Shown here one piece after another: positions 11,815 to 21,500 of a DNA stretch of 64,000 nt. The position numbers were made by a program, and so were the translations under genes. The notes under the pieces were generated by a model. It was given only the letters and a program-made list of their open reading frames with translations, was not told the origin of the DNA and searched no databases. The first letter of the stretch is position 1. Each line of letters begins with the position of its first letter. The stretch comes from Marasmius tenuissimus (taxonomy: Eukaryota; Basidiomycota; Agaricomycetes; Agaricales; Marasmiaceae), in contig JAQOTA010000025.1 of NCBI GenBank assembly GCA_029532415.1, forward strand, positions 241,577 through 305,576. Direction: 5' to 3'.

Positions 11815-12348
11815 ATGAGATCCAACAAAACCTCCCACAAGCTCTCGACCAAACTTCCTCCCCCTCTTCTTTACGCTGAACGTCATCAGAAACGCGCAAA
11901 AAGAGGCGACCCTCCCGAGGAGTTATACGTTCTAGTGGGAACGATCGAGCACCGGACATTCATCAAGGTCGGGCAATTGAAGGATGCCAAGAGACGATAC
12001 GGAGAACACAGAAGTCGTTGCCATGCAGTCAAATGGAAATGGGTGGGCGCCTGGAAGGTGAAGCACTCGCACAAGGCTGGTGAGTGACCGTGTATCTGGC
12101 CCTTTTCTTATACTAACTTCGTTCTATTCAGAGGCCCTTGTACACCTGAAGATGCGGATCGACGGCCTATCAAAGTTTCAAGTGGTTTGCTCATGTACGT
12201 TCCCCTCTGAAATCCTCACTTGATCGTCGAAATCATTCTCTCGCTAGGTGGGAAGATGCATAGGGAACGATTCACATACCCAGGGATGGATCTGGATGAG
12301 GCACTGGACTTGGTGATTTCGATTGTACTTGACCACCAGGAGGTTTAG
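11815..12348 (+). CDS. T5orf172/MUG113-type (GIY-YIG-like, DUF1766) protein, 142 aa
   Basis: Exons 11815-12079, 12132-12194 and 12248-12348 join in frame (429 nt), with introns of 52-53 nt. The product has the family layout: a first strand with YVLVGT, then FIKVGQ followed by a conserved Arg (AKRRYGEH), a Cys-containing turn (RSRC), KWVGAWKVKHSHKAEAL and a Cys pair (VVCSCGKMHRERF) near the C-terminus. Families with this domain belong to the GIY-YIG nuclease superfamily and are common as expanded small genes in basidiomycetes; their function is not established. The gene sits between the hAT transposase and the right hAT end in the same orientation. No disruption is seen. Assignment rests on motif recognition alone. 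Confidence 0.6.
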
Positions 12349-13566
12349 AATAGTTTCTTTCCGAGCGTGGTCTGTTTTCTCAATGGCTTCATTAGTAATA
12401 CCAGGCTCCAACACACCCACATCCAACTAGTATACTCAAAAATTTAAATACCAAACCCTTGCATCTTGCAGGTAAGCCCGTACTCTCGCATCCCGCCATA
12501 CCTCACTCATTGACCTTTCCGGAACTAGATGGTCCCTGGCCATTCTCTGTATGTGATTCGGGCGGTCACTCAGACTGCTCTGCCTCGCTGGATCTATGTA
12601 TCTGGAAGTTCCGAGAGGTGAGTGTGCTCCTCCCTCTTCTCGTCATCAACATCGATGATCTCCGTTCTCACAGGTGCTCTCAAGACTATTCAAAATCGTG
12701 CAGCTACAGAGAGGCACCAGTTTGCTGCGATTACGGTCAAGTTAACCGGCTGCCACACCTAAACCTTTTGTCACCGAGAAATGCATCACCACCATCAAGG
12801 GTTTTGTTCTAACACTCGGAGACATTGTCACTTCCGAGTGCCATCAGTCTCGACTGTCAGTTAGATCTCAAAACTATCACTTTGAACGCGCACAATGCGG
12901 GATAAATCCCCGAGGTTAGTCAAAAATTCTCTGGGTTTCACTCATCGTGATGCTCACCTGTGGTTACCTTGTTAGTGTTTCGCCGCCGTGAGCATATGTA
13001 TCCCCGACTTGGAGGCCACAGTTCCCATGTCTCCTTTGTACAAGATGGTAGTCATGGCGATGAGATGTCAAGGAGGAACCAAGAGGATGACTTGGACGAG
13101 CGTCGTGGAAGTACACGCATATCGTTCGGAAGCTTGCCTTCGAAGCCAAGCTCTCTGAGTTCGAGAGTCTTGCTTACAGCCACGGACAGTTCAGTAGCTG
13201 AACAGCGGAGGCGGGTCCATACGTCTTCTTCGACACCAATGAGTCGACTATCGCCACAGCTATTTCTTGGTCTCAGCTGCATGGTGAAGCCGAAAGTCGT
13301 GTTACTCATCTTCGTTTCAGGAAGGTTTGCACCTAATGATGGCAAGGGAAAGTTTTGTTTACCCTCCGCCCTGGCTGGTATCATACGTGCTGAAGCCTCA
13401 AGCCTCAAAGCACCTGGGTCCCATGGTTCAACATGGTAGACTGCGTACGCCGTATGCACTTTCCACCCTCTCATCGGCCTTGGGGCTCAAGGCTCCTGAC
13501 CTTGGTATCGCGGTAGGGGCTCGACTTACTCAACGAGATTGGGAAAGCCAATACGGCATGCATTAG
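12349..13566 (+). pseudogene. Broken spliced coding pieces of unrecognised protein(s)
   Basis: Protein-like segments occur in different frames. An ATG at 12529 follows a TAG acceptor and gives PGHSLYVIRAVTQTALPRW; a GTGAGT donor at 12618 and CAG acceptor at 12673 follow. The next protein-like pieces (ERHQFAAITVKLTG, then KCITTIKGFVLTLGDIVTSE to about 12905) need a frame change near 12758. Further right, a segment with EAGPYVFFDTNEST around 13215-13250 is preceded by an in-frame TGA. The mixture of good splice sites and frame breaks indicates one or two decayed genes carried inside the hAT boundaries. I cannot name them. Confidence 0.4.
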
Positions 13567-13861
13567 TCTTTCTTTCTTTACCTTGTAAATACTTTATTAT
13601 GATACTTGAGCTCAAGTTTACGCAGTAGTACTCAATCACTCGTGATTATACAGAACCGAGACCCAGTGTACGTTACATCAAAGATGATATAGAGCAACTC
13701 TATCGGGCGGTACAAACCAGCGCTGGAACCGGATTTGTCCTAAAATAAACAAGTACTAATTGCCCCAGTGTGGCCCTAGAGCCTACGAGTGGGTTGTGGT
13801 TATGCTACGCAGGTATACTACAATACCCTACGACCGTACAGGACTTTTTCTGGGAAGTCAA

Positions 13862-14005
13862 AAAACCGGCTCGAACCGCGGCTTAACCGGCTCGAGCGGC
13901 TCCTGGGAGCCGAACCGCTATCCGTCAATGGCTCCGGGAACCGCGGTTCGCCGGAACCATGGCTCAGGAGCCGGAACCAAACCAAACCGACTGTTGGCAA
14001 CGCTA
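13862..14005. repeat. Right subterminal GGCTC-rich repeats and inverted end of the hAT element
   Basis: Dense CGGCTC, GAGCGGCTCC, GGAACCGCGG and GGAGCCGG words end in GTTGGCAACGCTA at 13993-14005, the inverse of the left end. Confidence 0.6.
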
Positions 14006-14540
14006 GTATGGCCCCGCAAGCTCCAAATGCTATGTCGAGCGTCAAGATCGTACACCGGGATTTCCAATTGAGCAGAGGCAACTGCGAGGAAATATCAATT
14101 CCCTTCAGCGGCCCGGCCATTGGCGTCAATCCTTTTAGTGAGCCCAAGAGACTTGACAGGAGCATCCAAATAGATTTTGAAAGCTTCGGCTGCTCGGTAG
14201 TATCGATTCTAAGTACCTCAAAACTTGTGGAGCGACCTCAAGAGAGTACCCACCATTACTGAATTTTTCTATGAAATCCCATGCGTCGCCCTTCTTCGAG
14301 CTGTCTCCGTAGCGCAACAGTTCCTTCACCACCTTTGGCAGGTCGTAAGAATGCCCCTTAGGGAAGTAGCAGGCCACAGCACACCATTTTGGCTATAGTT
14401 ACGTTGTTCTCTCTGTCAGATATGGGAGTCTGTTTTGGGGACTCACAAAGATCTCGAGATGCCGAGAGTCCGTTGTCTGCGGAGTATTTCAGTCCCATAG
14501 TATTGTTTACTCAAATGCGAAGCTTACTTACTGCGCAATG
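14006..14540 (-). pseudogene. Exons of an unrecognised gene truncated by the hAT element
   Basis: Exons can be joined on the minus strand: about 14447-14476, 14254-14392 and 14006-14131, with a further upstream donor (GTAAGT) near 14530. Phases agree and give, among others, RHLEIFPKWCAVACYFPKG, VKELLRYGD and PLKGIDISSQLP. The last exon runs straight into the hAT inverted end without a stop or splice site. On the far side of the element a 22-nt piece followed by a GTATAG donor (5597-5624, minus) could be the rest of that exon. The protein family is not recognised. Confidence 0.45.
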
Positions 14541-15090
14541 CTCGGCGGTCTTCTACGGGGAGATTCAGTCCCGTCATACTGTACCATTTCAAGATGATCG
14601 TCAGGTCACGCGTCACAGGGGACCCAGAAATGGTGAAATGTCACACCCTGTCACGCGTCCCAGACCTGACTGTCGAAAATTCTCCGAGGTTCAGACCCAA
14701 ATTTGGCCCAGAAATTGCCCAAAAACGACAAATTTCGAGAAAATTTCCGGTCGGTCACAGCGGACCGACCTTCCTGTCGAAACTAAAAAGTGAAACTTTT
14801 GGTCACAGGTCATGCCCCCTGACGAATATCTCAAAATGGTACAGTAGTCTTTACTCGAATGTGGACCTCACTCACCGGAAAAAACTAGTGATTGTAACTC
14901 CGGTTCCCTGTGAACCCAATCTGAAAGGTCCTTCCAACGTCCTGTCCCTTTGACACATTGGTCAATGTCTGAAGTGACATTGTCAAATTCATCTCGTTCA
15001 ACATGCTCCCCCACATCTTCCCTCAATCCCTCGGGAAGCCTCTGTTTGATATATTCATGATTTGATGGGTAGACTGACTGATGTATGATC
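14541..15090. other. Non-coding stretch with short internal repeats
   Basis: Contains repeated GTCACGCGTC words (about 14605 and 14650) and AT-rich sequence up to the Copia B LTR. Possibly the remnant of another transposon; nothing codes. Confidence 0.3.
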
Positions 15091-15546
15091 TGTTGAACAT
15101 GATGGATATCATGTGATACATATTGACGTGTTGTTTATGTGTCACACTATGTATAGAGCTACACCTCTAGGAACACTTGCACTCTCATGCAAGGATGTAT
15201 CTATGTAGTTATTGCTTCACAAATGACACTGTAGATATGTACTATGTATGTAGTTGCATCAAGTATGATGCTTATAGTCCAAAGTGCGAGGCACAACAGA
15301 CAAAAGACTCATTAGTATTGGCTAAATACCTACTTCTAGTAGTAGTTTCATACTATTGTAATTACTCTTACATGTACAGAAACTTGTGTATAAAAGCTGG
15401 TATTCCAAGGCCTTAAGCCTTAGGACAATCTACTCGATTATCACCTCTTCACAAGCATCTCAAGTCTACAAGAACACTCTGTGTATTACCCATGTGAGGT
15501 TTATTTCGTTATACCCACTGTGCACTTTAAATATGCTGGCTCAACA
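15091..15546 (+). repeat. 5' LTR of Copia B
   Basis: Begins TGTTGAACATGATGG and ends GGCTCAACA. A TATAAAA box lies at 15389-15395, followed by the presumed transcription start region. The first 105 bp are repeated at 30314-30418. Confidence 0.9.
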
Positions 15547-15558
15547 GGTTATGGGCCC
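15547..15558 (+). other. Primer-binding site of Copia B (half tRNA-iMet)
   Basis: GGTTATGGGCCC directly follows the LTR. It is complementary to the anticodon arm of eukaryotic initiator-Met tRNA and not to its 3' end, as in Drosophila copia, whose primer is a tRNA-iMet fragment cut in the anticodon region. Confidence 0.75.
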
Positions 15559-15761
15559 CACAAGCAGTGGTCAGGTCAATGTTATGATCGAAGTAGCTAA
15601 TACTTTCTGTGTGTCACCACCATCCTAGCAGACAACCTGTAACCTACATGGGTTAAGGAAGTCTCTAGCGATGTCAAAGGCTTGTCATTGACGATTGTCT
15701 GGTGTCAGGATCAGGGTTCTCCGTCCCTTATATCTATCCACTCACGTCCCTGTACAAGTTG

Positions 15762-15766
15762 CATGT
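15762..15766 (+). repeat. Target-site duplication CATGT, left copy, of Copia A
   Basis: CATGT at 15762-15766 is repeated at 22141-22145, directly flanking the Copia A LTRs. Confidence 0.95.
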
Positions 15767-16078
15767 TGTTGAATCCGTGGACTATTATTAGATCCCGGTA
15801 TATCCGAAGTCCCGGTTCATACTTCCCACCATCATATTATGCGGGACTATTGTTCCATTTATCATTTCTACTTATGATCATATGTACAATTTCTATTATC
15901 GTCCTTATATGGTATTTACTATTGACTCTACATGTATATAAGCTCGTAGTTCTCTACTTGAATCTACAGTGTGCTTGAGCTTCTACGTCTCGCCTCTACC
16001 TCTCTAAACTCCTCTCTGGTAAGTAGTAGTGTAGTCCATGTTGTAGTCCTCTGCGCTAGGCGTCATGCCGGCTCATCA
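15767..16078 (+). repeat. 5' LTR of Copia A
   Basis: TGTTGAATCC...CTCATCA, 312 bp. A TATATAA box lies at 15935-15941. A strong splice donor GGTAAGT lies in the 3' part (GT at 16019-16020). Confidence 0.95.
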
Positions 16079-16090
16079 GGTTATGGGCCC
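16079..16090 (+). other. Primer-binding site of Copia A (half tRNA-iMet)
   Basis: GGTTATGGGCCC starts at the first base after the LTR, identical to the site of Copia B, and is complementary to the anticodon arm of initiator-Met tRNA. Confidence 0.75.
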
Positions 16091-16308
16091 CAGTTAGCCC
16101 GACTACAATGACGAGCGCCTTAATGGCTGCTGTCAGCGACGAGCGCCCTTAGGCTGCTGTCATCGGCTAGCTAGGCTAGACCTGCATGTTGCCATCGACC
16201 TCTTAATTGAGTGCTCGATCTATGGCATTGATGTAAGTCCTTCGACGACATTGGATCTCAAGGATCCAATGCTCCACGTTGAGCATAGCGCCTTGATGGC
16301 TGCTCCCT

Positions 16309-18567
16309 GTGTTGATTAGACGCATGCTGATGCTGTCTTTTCTAGATCCAACACCAAACTCTCAACCTCTTACTACAATGTTCGATGTTAAGAAATTCTT
16401 CTCCGGTCGCTTCGACGGCACTGGTTTTCGCCAGACCTATAACGGCGAAATGGAAGCTGTAACCAAGGCTCAAGGCCTTTATCGTCACCTTACTGGTGCG
16501 GCTAAGAAGCCTACGTACCCGCTGGGGGAACCCATTCGTCCGACTATTACCGTCACTACTCCCCCTGGTGGAACTGCTCCGCCTGCAGCTGGAACTGACA
16601 GTGACGACGAGCCTGATCGTCACCCTCCCACCGATGCTCAGATCACAGTGTACAATACTGCGCTAGAAGCATGGGAGGAAAAAGACCTCCAGCTGATGGG
16701 TATCATTCAGTTGACCTCTACGAAGGAAGTCTTTGAACCTCTCAAGGACATGGACGCTGCTAAAGCCTGGTCCACTATCGTCACCACCTACGGCGAACCA
16801 ACTTTGTCTGCCATCTATGGCGACTTTGTCAAGTTGGTGTCCTTCCGGCTTACTACCAGCCATCCTCAGGCCGGCATCGCCAAGTTCAAACACTACATTG
16901 AACGTCTTGCCGAGGTCGGGGTTGAACTCCCCGAGTTGATCAAAGCCCTCCTTCTCATCGCAGCTATTCCTCCCGAATGGGACGCCGCTTCCTCCAAGTC
17001 CCTTCATGACTTTGATAGGGATCCTGAGAGCTCCAGCGCCCTCACCGTTGCCGACGTTCATGAAGCTATCATGATTGAATACGAGCGCCAGAACCCTCAG
17101 CTTGCTAACCGCCTCTCTGCGGTCAAGCGTGCTGGTAACCGTGAGCCATCCTTTGGTCAGCAGCAGCGTCCGCCGCAGCAACGTCAGCAGCGCGGACAGC
17201 AGCAGCGCGGCCAACAGCGTCAACCACAGCAGCAGCAGCAACGCCCTTCTTCGAATCAGAACAACGGTAAGAAGAAGAAGCAGCAGCAGCGTGGTACCCG
17301 CGGTGGTATCAACCAGCATCAGGGTCCCGGCAACGCCGGCGGTAACAACGGTGGTAACAATCGGTCGCATGGTCACTCCCATCTGGCATCCTATGCATCC
17401 GTCGTAGCTTCCCCCGCTCCTATCCGTCCTTATTCCTCGATCACCGACCGCAGGGAACGTATCGCTTTGAACGCAGTCAATAACTCCTTGCGCGCCGAGA
17501 TTGCCAGCGCCCCTCCTGTTCGTGCTATGGGATCACCGCCCCCAGCTCACTTCACCGGTCACTGGGATAAGTCTTGTGACAGCACTGTCCCTCAGCCAGC
17601 TGTCAAGAAGAACCCGACTGCCATGCAGTCCTTCACTGGCTTCAAGCCATCTCAGTCAGTATTTGATGATGTCCGTGGAGCACGTTCCCTTGCTGACAGA
17701 CTTGGTGCCCCCAAGACGGCGCGGTATCTCAAACCCTTCGAACAGATTGTCACGTCCGCCACCAATCATTCGCTTCAGGACCGCATTGAACAACCACGTG
17801 CATCCTCGTCCAAGCGTCTTTTGGAGGATGATGAGGGATATGAGGGAGCCGGATCTCCTTCTTCTACTTCTTCTAAACGCTCTCGTAGCGCTGATCCTGA
17901 TGAAGATGTAGAGATGGATTGGGGATCTGACAACGGTATGGAAGACATGACCTCTCTATTTGGTAATGATGTTGATAACAATATTGCCGAAGCTGCAGGG
18001 GTTGAGGACGTCCCAGATGACGTCTCTCTTGGATCGTTCCATGATGACAGGCAAGTACCATACCTTGACCTGCTTTCCCAAGCTGATGCAAACCTACAGC
18101 GCTGCTCACAACTAGTTGGTATCAGTAGTGCGCGCGGTAGTCGTAGTGATCTGGTATCACTTGTAAATTTTTGCAATGCTATTTCGACCCACTTTGTGGG
18201 ATGTACTCAATGTAAAGGAAAGAAAAGTGTGAACAACGCACAGGGTTGGCTCCTTGATTCTGGTGCCTCCTCTCATTTCACGAATGATTTAAATGATTTC
18301 GCTGAATATGAATCGCTTGATGGTCCTATTGTAAATACTGCGAATAAGGGCAACCCTATACAGATCAAGGGTAAAGGCACAGTCTTCATTAAGCATAATG
18401 TTGAAGGACATGACGGGAAACTTACTGAGCGTGTTTCGCGTCTCTATCCTGTCTATTACATACCTCAATTGGACATACGTCTACTATCAATGGGAGAGTT
18501 CCTTCAAGATGGTCTTTCAATTTGTGGAAACGCGAAGAAGTTAGCCTTCTATTCATCACAGCGATGA
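16309..18567 (+). CDS. Copia A gag-protease (first part of the polyprotein)
   Basis: The frame is open from 16309; the more likely start is ATG 16378 (MFDVKKFFSGRFDG), because an acceptor TTTCTAG at 16339-16345 lies just before it. N-terminal Copia gag region (about residues 24-260), then a Gln/Arg-rich basic stretch (about 285-330) that probably binds RNA in place of a classical zinc knuckle; only a remnant-like GHWDKSC is seen. The aspartic protease active site is WLLDSGASSHFTND (codons near 18247-18290). The frame ends at a single TGA (18565-18567) between protease and integrase; pol continues in the same frame. Structural protein and maturation protease of the retrotransposon particle. 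Confidence 0.9.
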   Translation: MLIRRMLMLSFLDPTPNSQPLTTMFDVKKFFSGRFDGTGFRQTYNGEMEAVTKAQGLYRHLTGAAKKPTYPLGEPIRPTITVTTPPGGTAPPAAGTDSDDEPDRHPPTDAQITVYNTALEAWEEKDLQLMGIIQLTSTKEVFEPLKDMDAAKAWSTIVTTYGEPTLSAIYGDFVKLVSFRLTTSHPQAGIAKFKHYIERLAEVGVELPELIKALLLIAAIPPEWDAASSKSLHDFDRDPESSSALTVADVHEAIMIEYERQNPQLANRLSAVKRAGNREPSFGQQQRPPQQRQQRGQQQRGQQRQPQQQQQRPSSNQNNGKKKKQQQRGTRGGINQHQGPGNAGGNNGGNNRSHGHSHLASYASVVASPAPIRPYSSITDRRERIALNAVNNSLRAEIASAPPVRAMGSPPPAHFTGHWDKSCDSTVPQPAVKKNPTAMQSFTGFKPSQSVFDDVRGARSLADRLGAPKTARYLKPFEQIVTSATNHSLQDRIEQPRASSSKRLLEDDEGYEGAGSPSSTSSKRSRSADPDEDVEMDWGSDNGMEDMTSLFGNDVDNNIAEAAGVEDVPDDVSLGSFHDDRQVPYLDLLSQADANLQRCSQLVGISSARGSRSDLVSLVNFCNAISTHFVGCTQCKGKKSVNNAQGWLLDSGASSHFTNDLNDFAEYESLDGPIVNTANKGNPIQIKGKGTVFIKHNVEGHDGKLTERVSRLYPVYYIPQLDIRLLSMGEFLQDGLSICGNAKKLAFYSSQR

Positions 18568-18591
18568 CAGTCGCTTGTTTCCTATCCTCAT

Positions 18592-21500
18592 ATGCCTGGT
18601 CAAACCATTTATTGGGTACACTCGCGGAAAGCATCTGCTGAGGTTTTAATGGCCAAGTCAGTCGTTTACAACGTCGACTACAAAATTGAGCACAGACGCT
18701 TTGGGCATCCGTCGGATAAAGCCCTGAACAAAGCTCGGAAACATACGCAAGGTTTCCCACTTGACCTTAAAACGCCTACTAAGAAGACACCTTTGTGTCA
18801 TGGTTGTGCTGAAGGCAAGATGCATGAGAAATCGTTCCCCAACTCTACAACAAGAGCTTCTAAACCGTTTGAACGCATACATTCGGATTTGAAGTTGTAC
18901 CCGGCTGAATTGTATCACCGGTACAAGTACTACATCTCTTTTCTCGATGACTGCACGTCCTACGTTTGGACCTCCAAGCTCAAGACGAAAGACGAGGCAG
19001 TATCCACTTTGAGGGACTTCCTTACCATGGTCAAGATGCAGTTCAATGCTGTTGTCAAGACCTGGATGTCCGATGAAGGGGGAGAGTACAAAGGAGATAA
19101 GTTCGGTGCAGTACTGAAAGAGTATGGGATCCAAAGGGATCAGACCATACCGTATACACCACAACAAAACGGTCGTGCTGAACGATTTAACAGGACTATT
19201 CATGAGAAGGCTGAAGCTCTTCGTTTTGAAGCTTGTATGCCTCAGTCCTGGTGGGAATTCTGCCATGTGCATGCTGTCCACCTCTACAATCGCACTCCTG
19301 TGCAACGTTTGAGCTGGCGAACTCCGTTCGAAATGCTTTACGGCGAAGCACCTGATGTTTCACATCTCCGAGTTATGGGTTGTGCAGCCTATGTTTTCAT
19401 TCCTGAAGATCGTAGAAAAAATAAGCTCGCTCCTCGAAGTGAGTTGATGACTTTCATCGGCTACCAGGATGGGATGAAAGGCTTCCTGTTCATGCGAAGT
19501 AATAATTCTGTATTCAAAGGTAGCACTGCACTATTCGATGAGACGCTATACAATAAGTGTCCTGATGCCAAAACTCGTGGCTTTACACCTGTTGGTAGTG
19601 AACCATTTACTTTGGGTGAAAATCCCAACATTCCTTCAGAAGATGAAGACTCTGATGACGATTGGAAGGATACTCCGTTCCCAGATCTCAGACGTCGCTC
19701 CGAACCTTCTAAGAGATCAGAACCCCAGGTTGACGAACCTGTAGGTGGCCCTGTGCCAGGGGATGTGCCACTCCCTCAATCTGGTCCTCCGACGCCTCCA
19801 GGCGAACCCGCCGTTCCTCTGCCTGCACCAGCAGCGGATGGTCCACGATGGTCTTCGAGGCAGCGGAAGGGTACAATGCAACCTGGTAATATATTTGGGG
19901 AACAGCGGAACCCAAATAGACCCTCAGATATTGTTCGCGACTTAGAAAATAAAAATACTTGGAGAAACGTCACTGGAGATAAAGAACCTTCACATCCAGT
20001 TGATCGTCCTAGCTCTTCGCGATCTAGGAAAGGCAAAGGTAGTAAAAAGGGGATTCCTGGTCCACTTCCGCCTCCGCCTGCTCCAGAACCCAGTGGAAGC
20101 ACTGAGTCGCATGAGGAAGAAAGCATAGTCGAAAGACTTACCCAAGAAGGGGGAGTAGGATTCGTGATTTACCTGTTGAACAATGCCGTTCCAGTTCACG
20201 ATTCGCTTCCAACGTCCGATACTCCTGATTTTTCTAACATCAGAGAGTGGACACTCCGTGATATTCTAAAGTTGCCTGTTGAGCAACAGAAGGAATGGAA
20301 GACTGCTTGCCACAAAGAACTTGAGGCACTTCGTAAGCGCAAGGTCTTCGAACTCTGTGACTTGCCTAAAGGTCGCAAAGCCATCAGAAATAGATGGGTC
20401 TTCGACGTCAAGTCGAATGGTCGCAAGAAAGCGAGGCTTGTTGCCAAAGGTTTCTCTCAGGTCGAAGGCGTCGATTTTGATGAAATCTTCTCACCAGTTG
20501 TTCGTTATGAGACTGTTTGTATGATGCTTGCTCTCGCAGCTCTCAAGAACTGGTACATCACCTCTGTTGATGTTAAGAACGCCTTCCTTTATGGCGATCT
20601 TGTTGAAGAGATTTACATGGAACAACCTGAAGGCTTCAAAGTCAAGGGCCAAGAACGTAAGGTACTACGCCTGCGTCATGCATTATATGGACTGAAGCAA
20701 GCTGCCCTTGAGTGGTGGCGAACCCTCAGCTCGTCCATGGAAGTATTAGGCTTCAAACGTCTGACTTCTGATGCTGGACTCTTCATCTGCAAAGATCCGA
20801 AGAGTGGTGAAGTTGTGTATGCGATCATATACGTTGACGATGCACTCTTCATGGGTCCTAACAAAGCTTTTGTTGACAAGAAGAAAGCTGAATTCATGGC
20901 TCGATGGGAATGCCGCGATATGGGCGATGCTAGTGAGTTTCTCTGCATGAGCATTCGTCGCGAAGGCAATAAGATTATGATTGACCAAAAGGATTATCTG
21001 AAGAAGGTCCTTGAACATTTCAGGATGCAGAATGCGAAAGGTGCTCCTACGCCCTTACCTGCTGGCTATGTGCCAACTCCCAACAATGGTCCAGTCAATC
21101 CTGCCATTCGCTCCAAGTTCCAGTCTGTGATTGGGTCACTTCTATACATTATGCTGGGCACACGTCCTGATATTGCCTATGCAGTTACGAAGCTGTCCCA
21201 GTTCTCTTCTAATCCAACGAAGGAACACCTCGATAAAGCACTTTACATCTGCCGCTATCTAGCTGGCACATCAGATTATTCACTTGTCTACGATGGTGAC
21301 TCTGATGGAGGTCTTCTTGCATTCACAGACTCGGATTGGGCTGCCGATTTTATCAAACGCCGTTCTATCACTGGCTACTTCTTCAAGTTAGCAGGCGGCA
21401 TCTTCTCGTGGCAATCACACGCCCAGAAGACTGTAGCTCTTTCTTCCACTGAAGCTGAGTATATGGCACTGTCGGATTGCAGTCGTCAAGCTTCCTGGAT

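Larger units (their letters stand above)
5625..14005 (+). mobile_element. hAT-like DNA transposon, about 8.4 kb, degenerate, with extra genes
   Basis: The ends are 13-bp inverted repeats with one mismatch: TAGTGTTGCCAAC at 5625-5637 and its inverse GTTGGCAACGCTA at 13993-14005. Both ends are followed inward by dense GGCTC/GAGCC motifs (5638-5775 and 6098-6170 on the left, 13862-13990 on the right), typical of subterminal transposase-binding repeats in hAT elements. A hAT transposase gene lies inside (6472-10558). A T5orf172-like gene and broken coding pieces follow. Flanks (TTCCATGG left, GTATGGCC right) do not form the expected 8-bp duplication, so the two ends may not come from one simple insertion. 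Confidence 0.6.

Noticed and set aside
16663..17382. Long minus-strand ORF (239 codons) opposite Copia A gag
   Set aside because: Leu/Thr-rich shadow of the Gln/Arg-rich gag sequence; no independent features.
17500..17600. CCHC zinc knuckle in Copia A gag (GHWDKSC)
   Set aside because: The His and last Cys fit but both first Cys are missing, so a functional knuckle is not supported.
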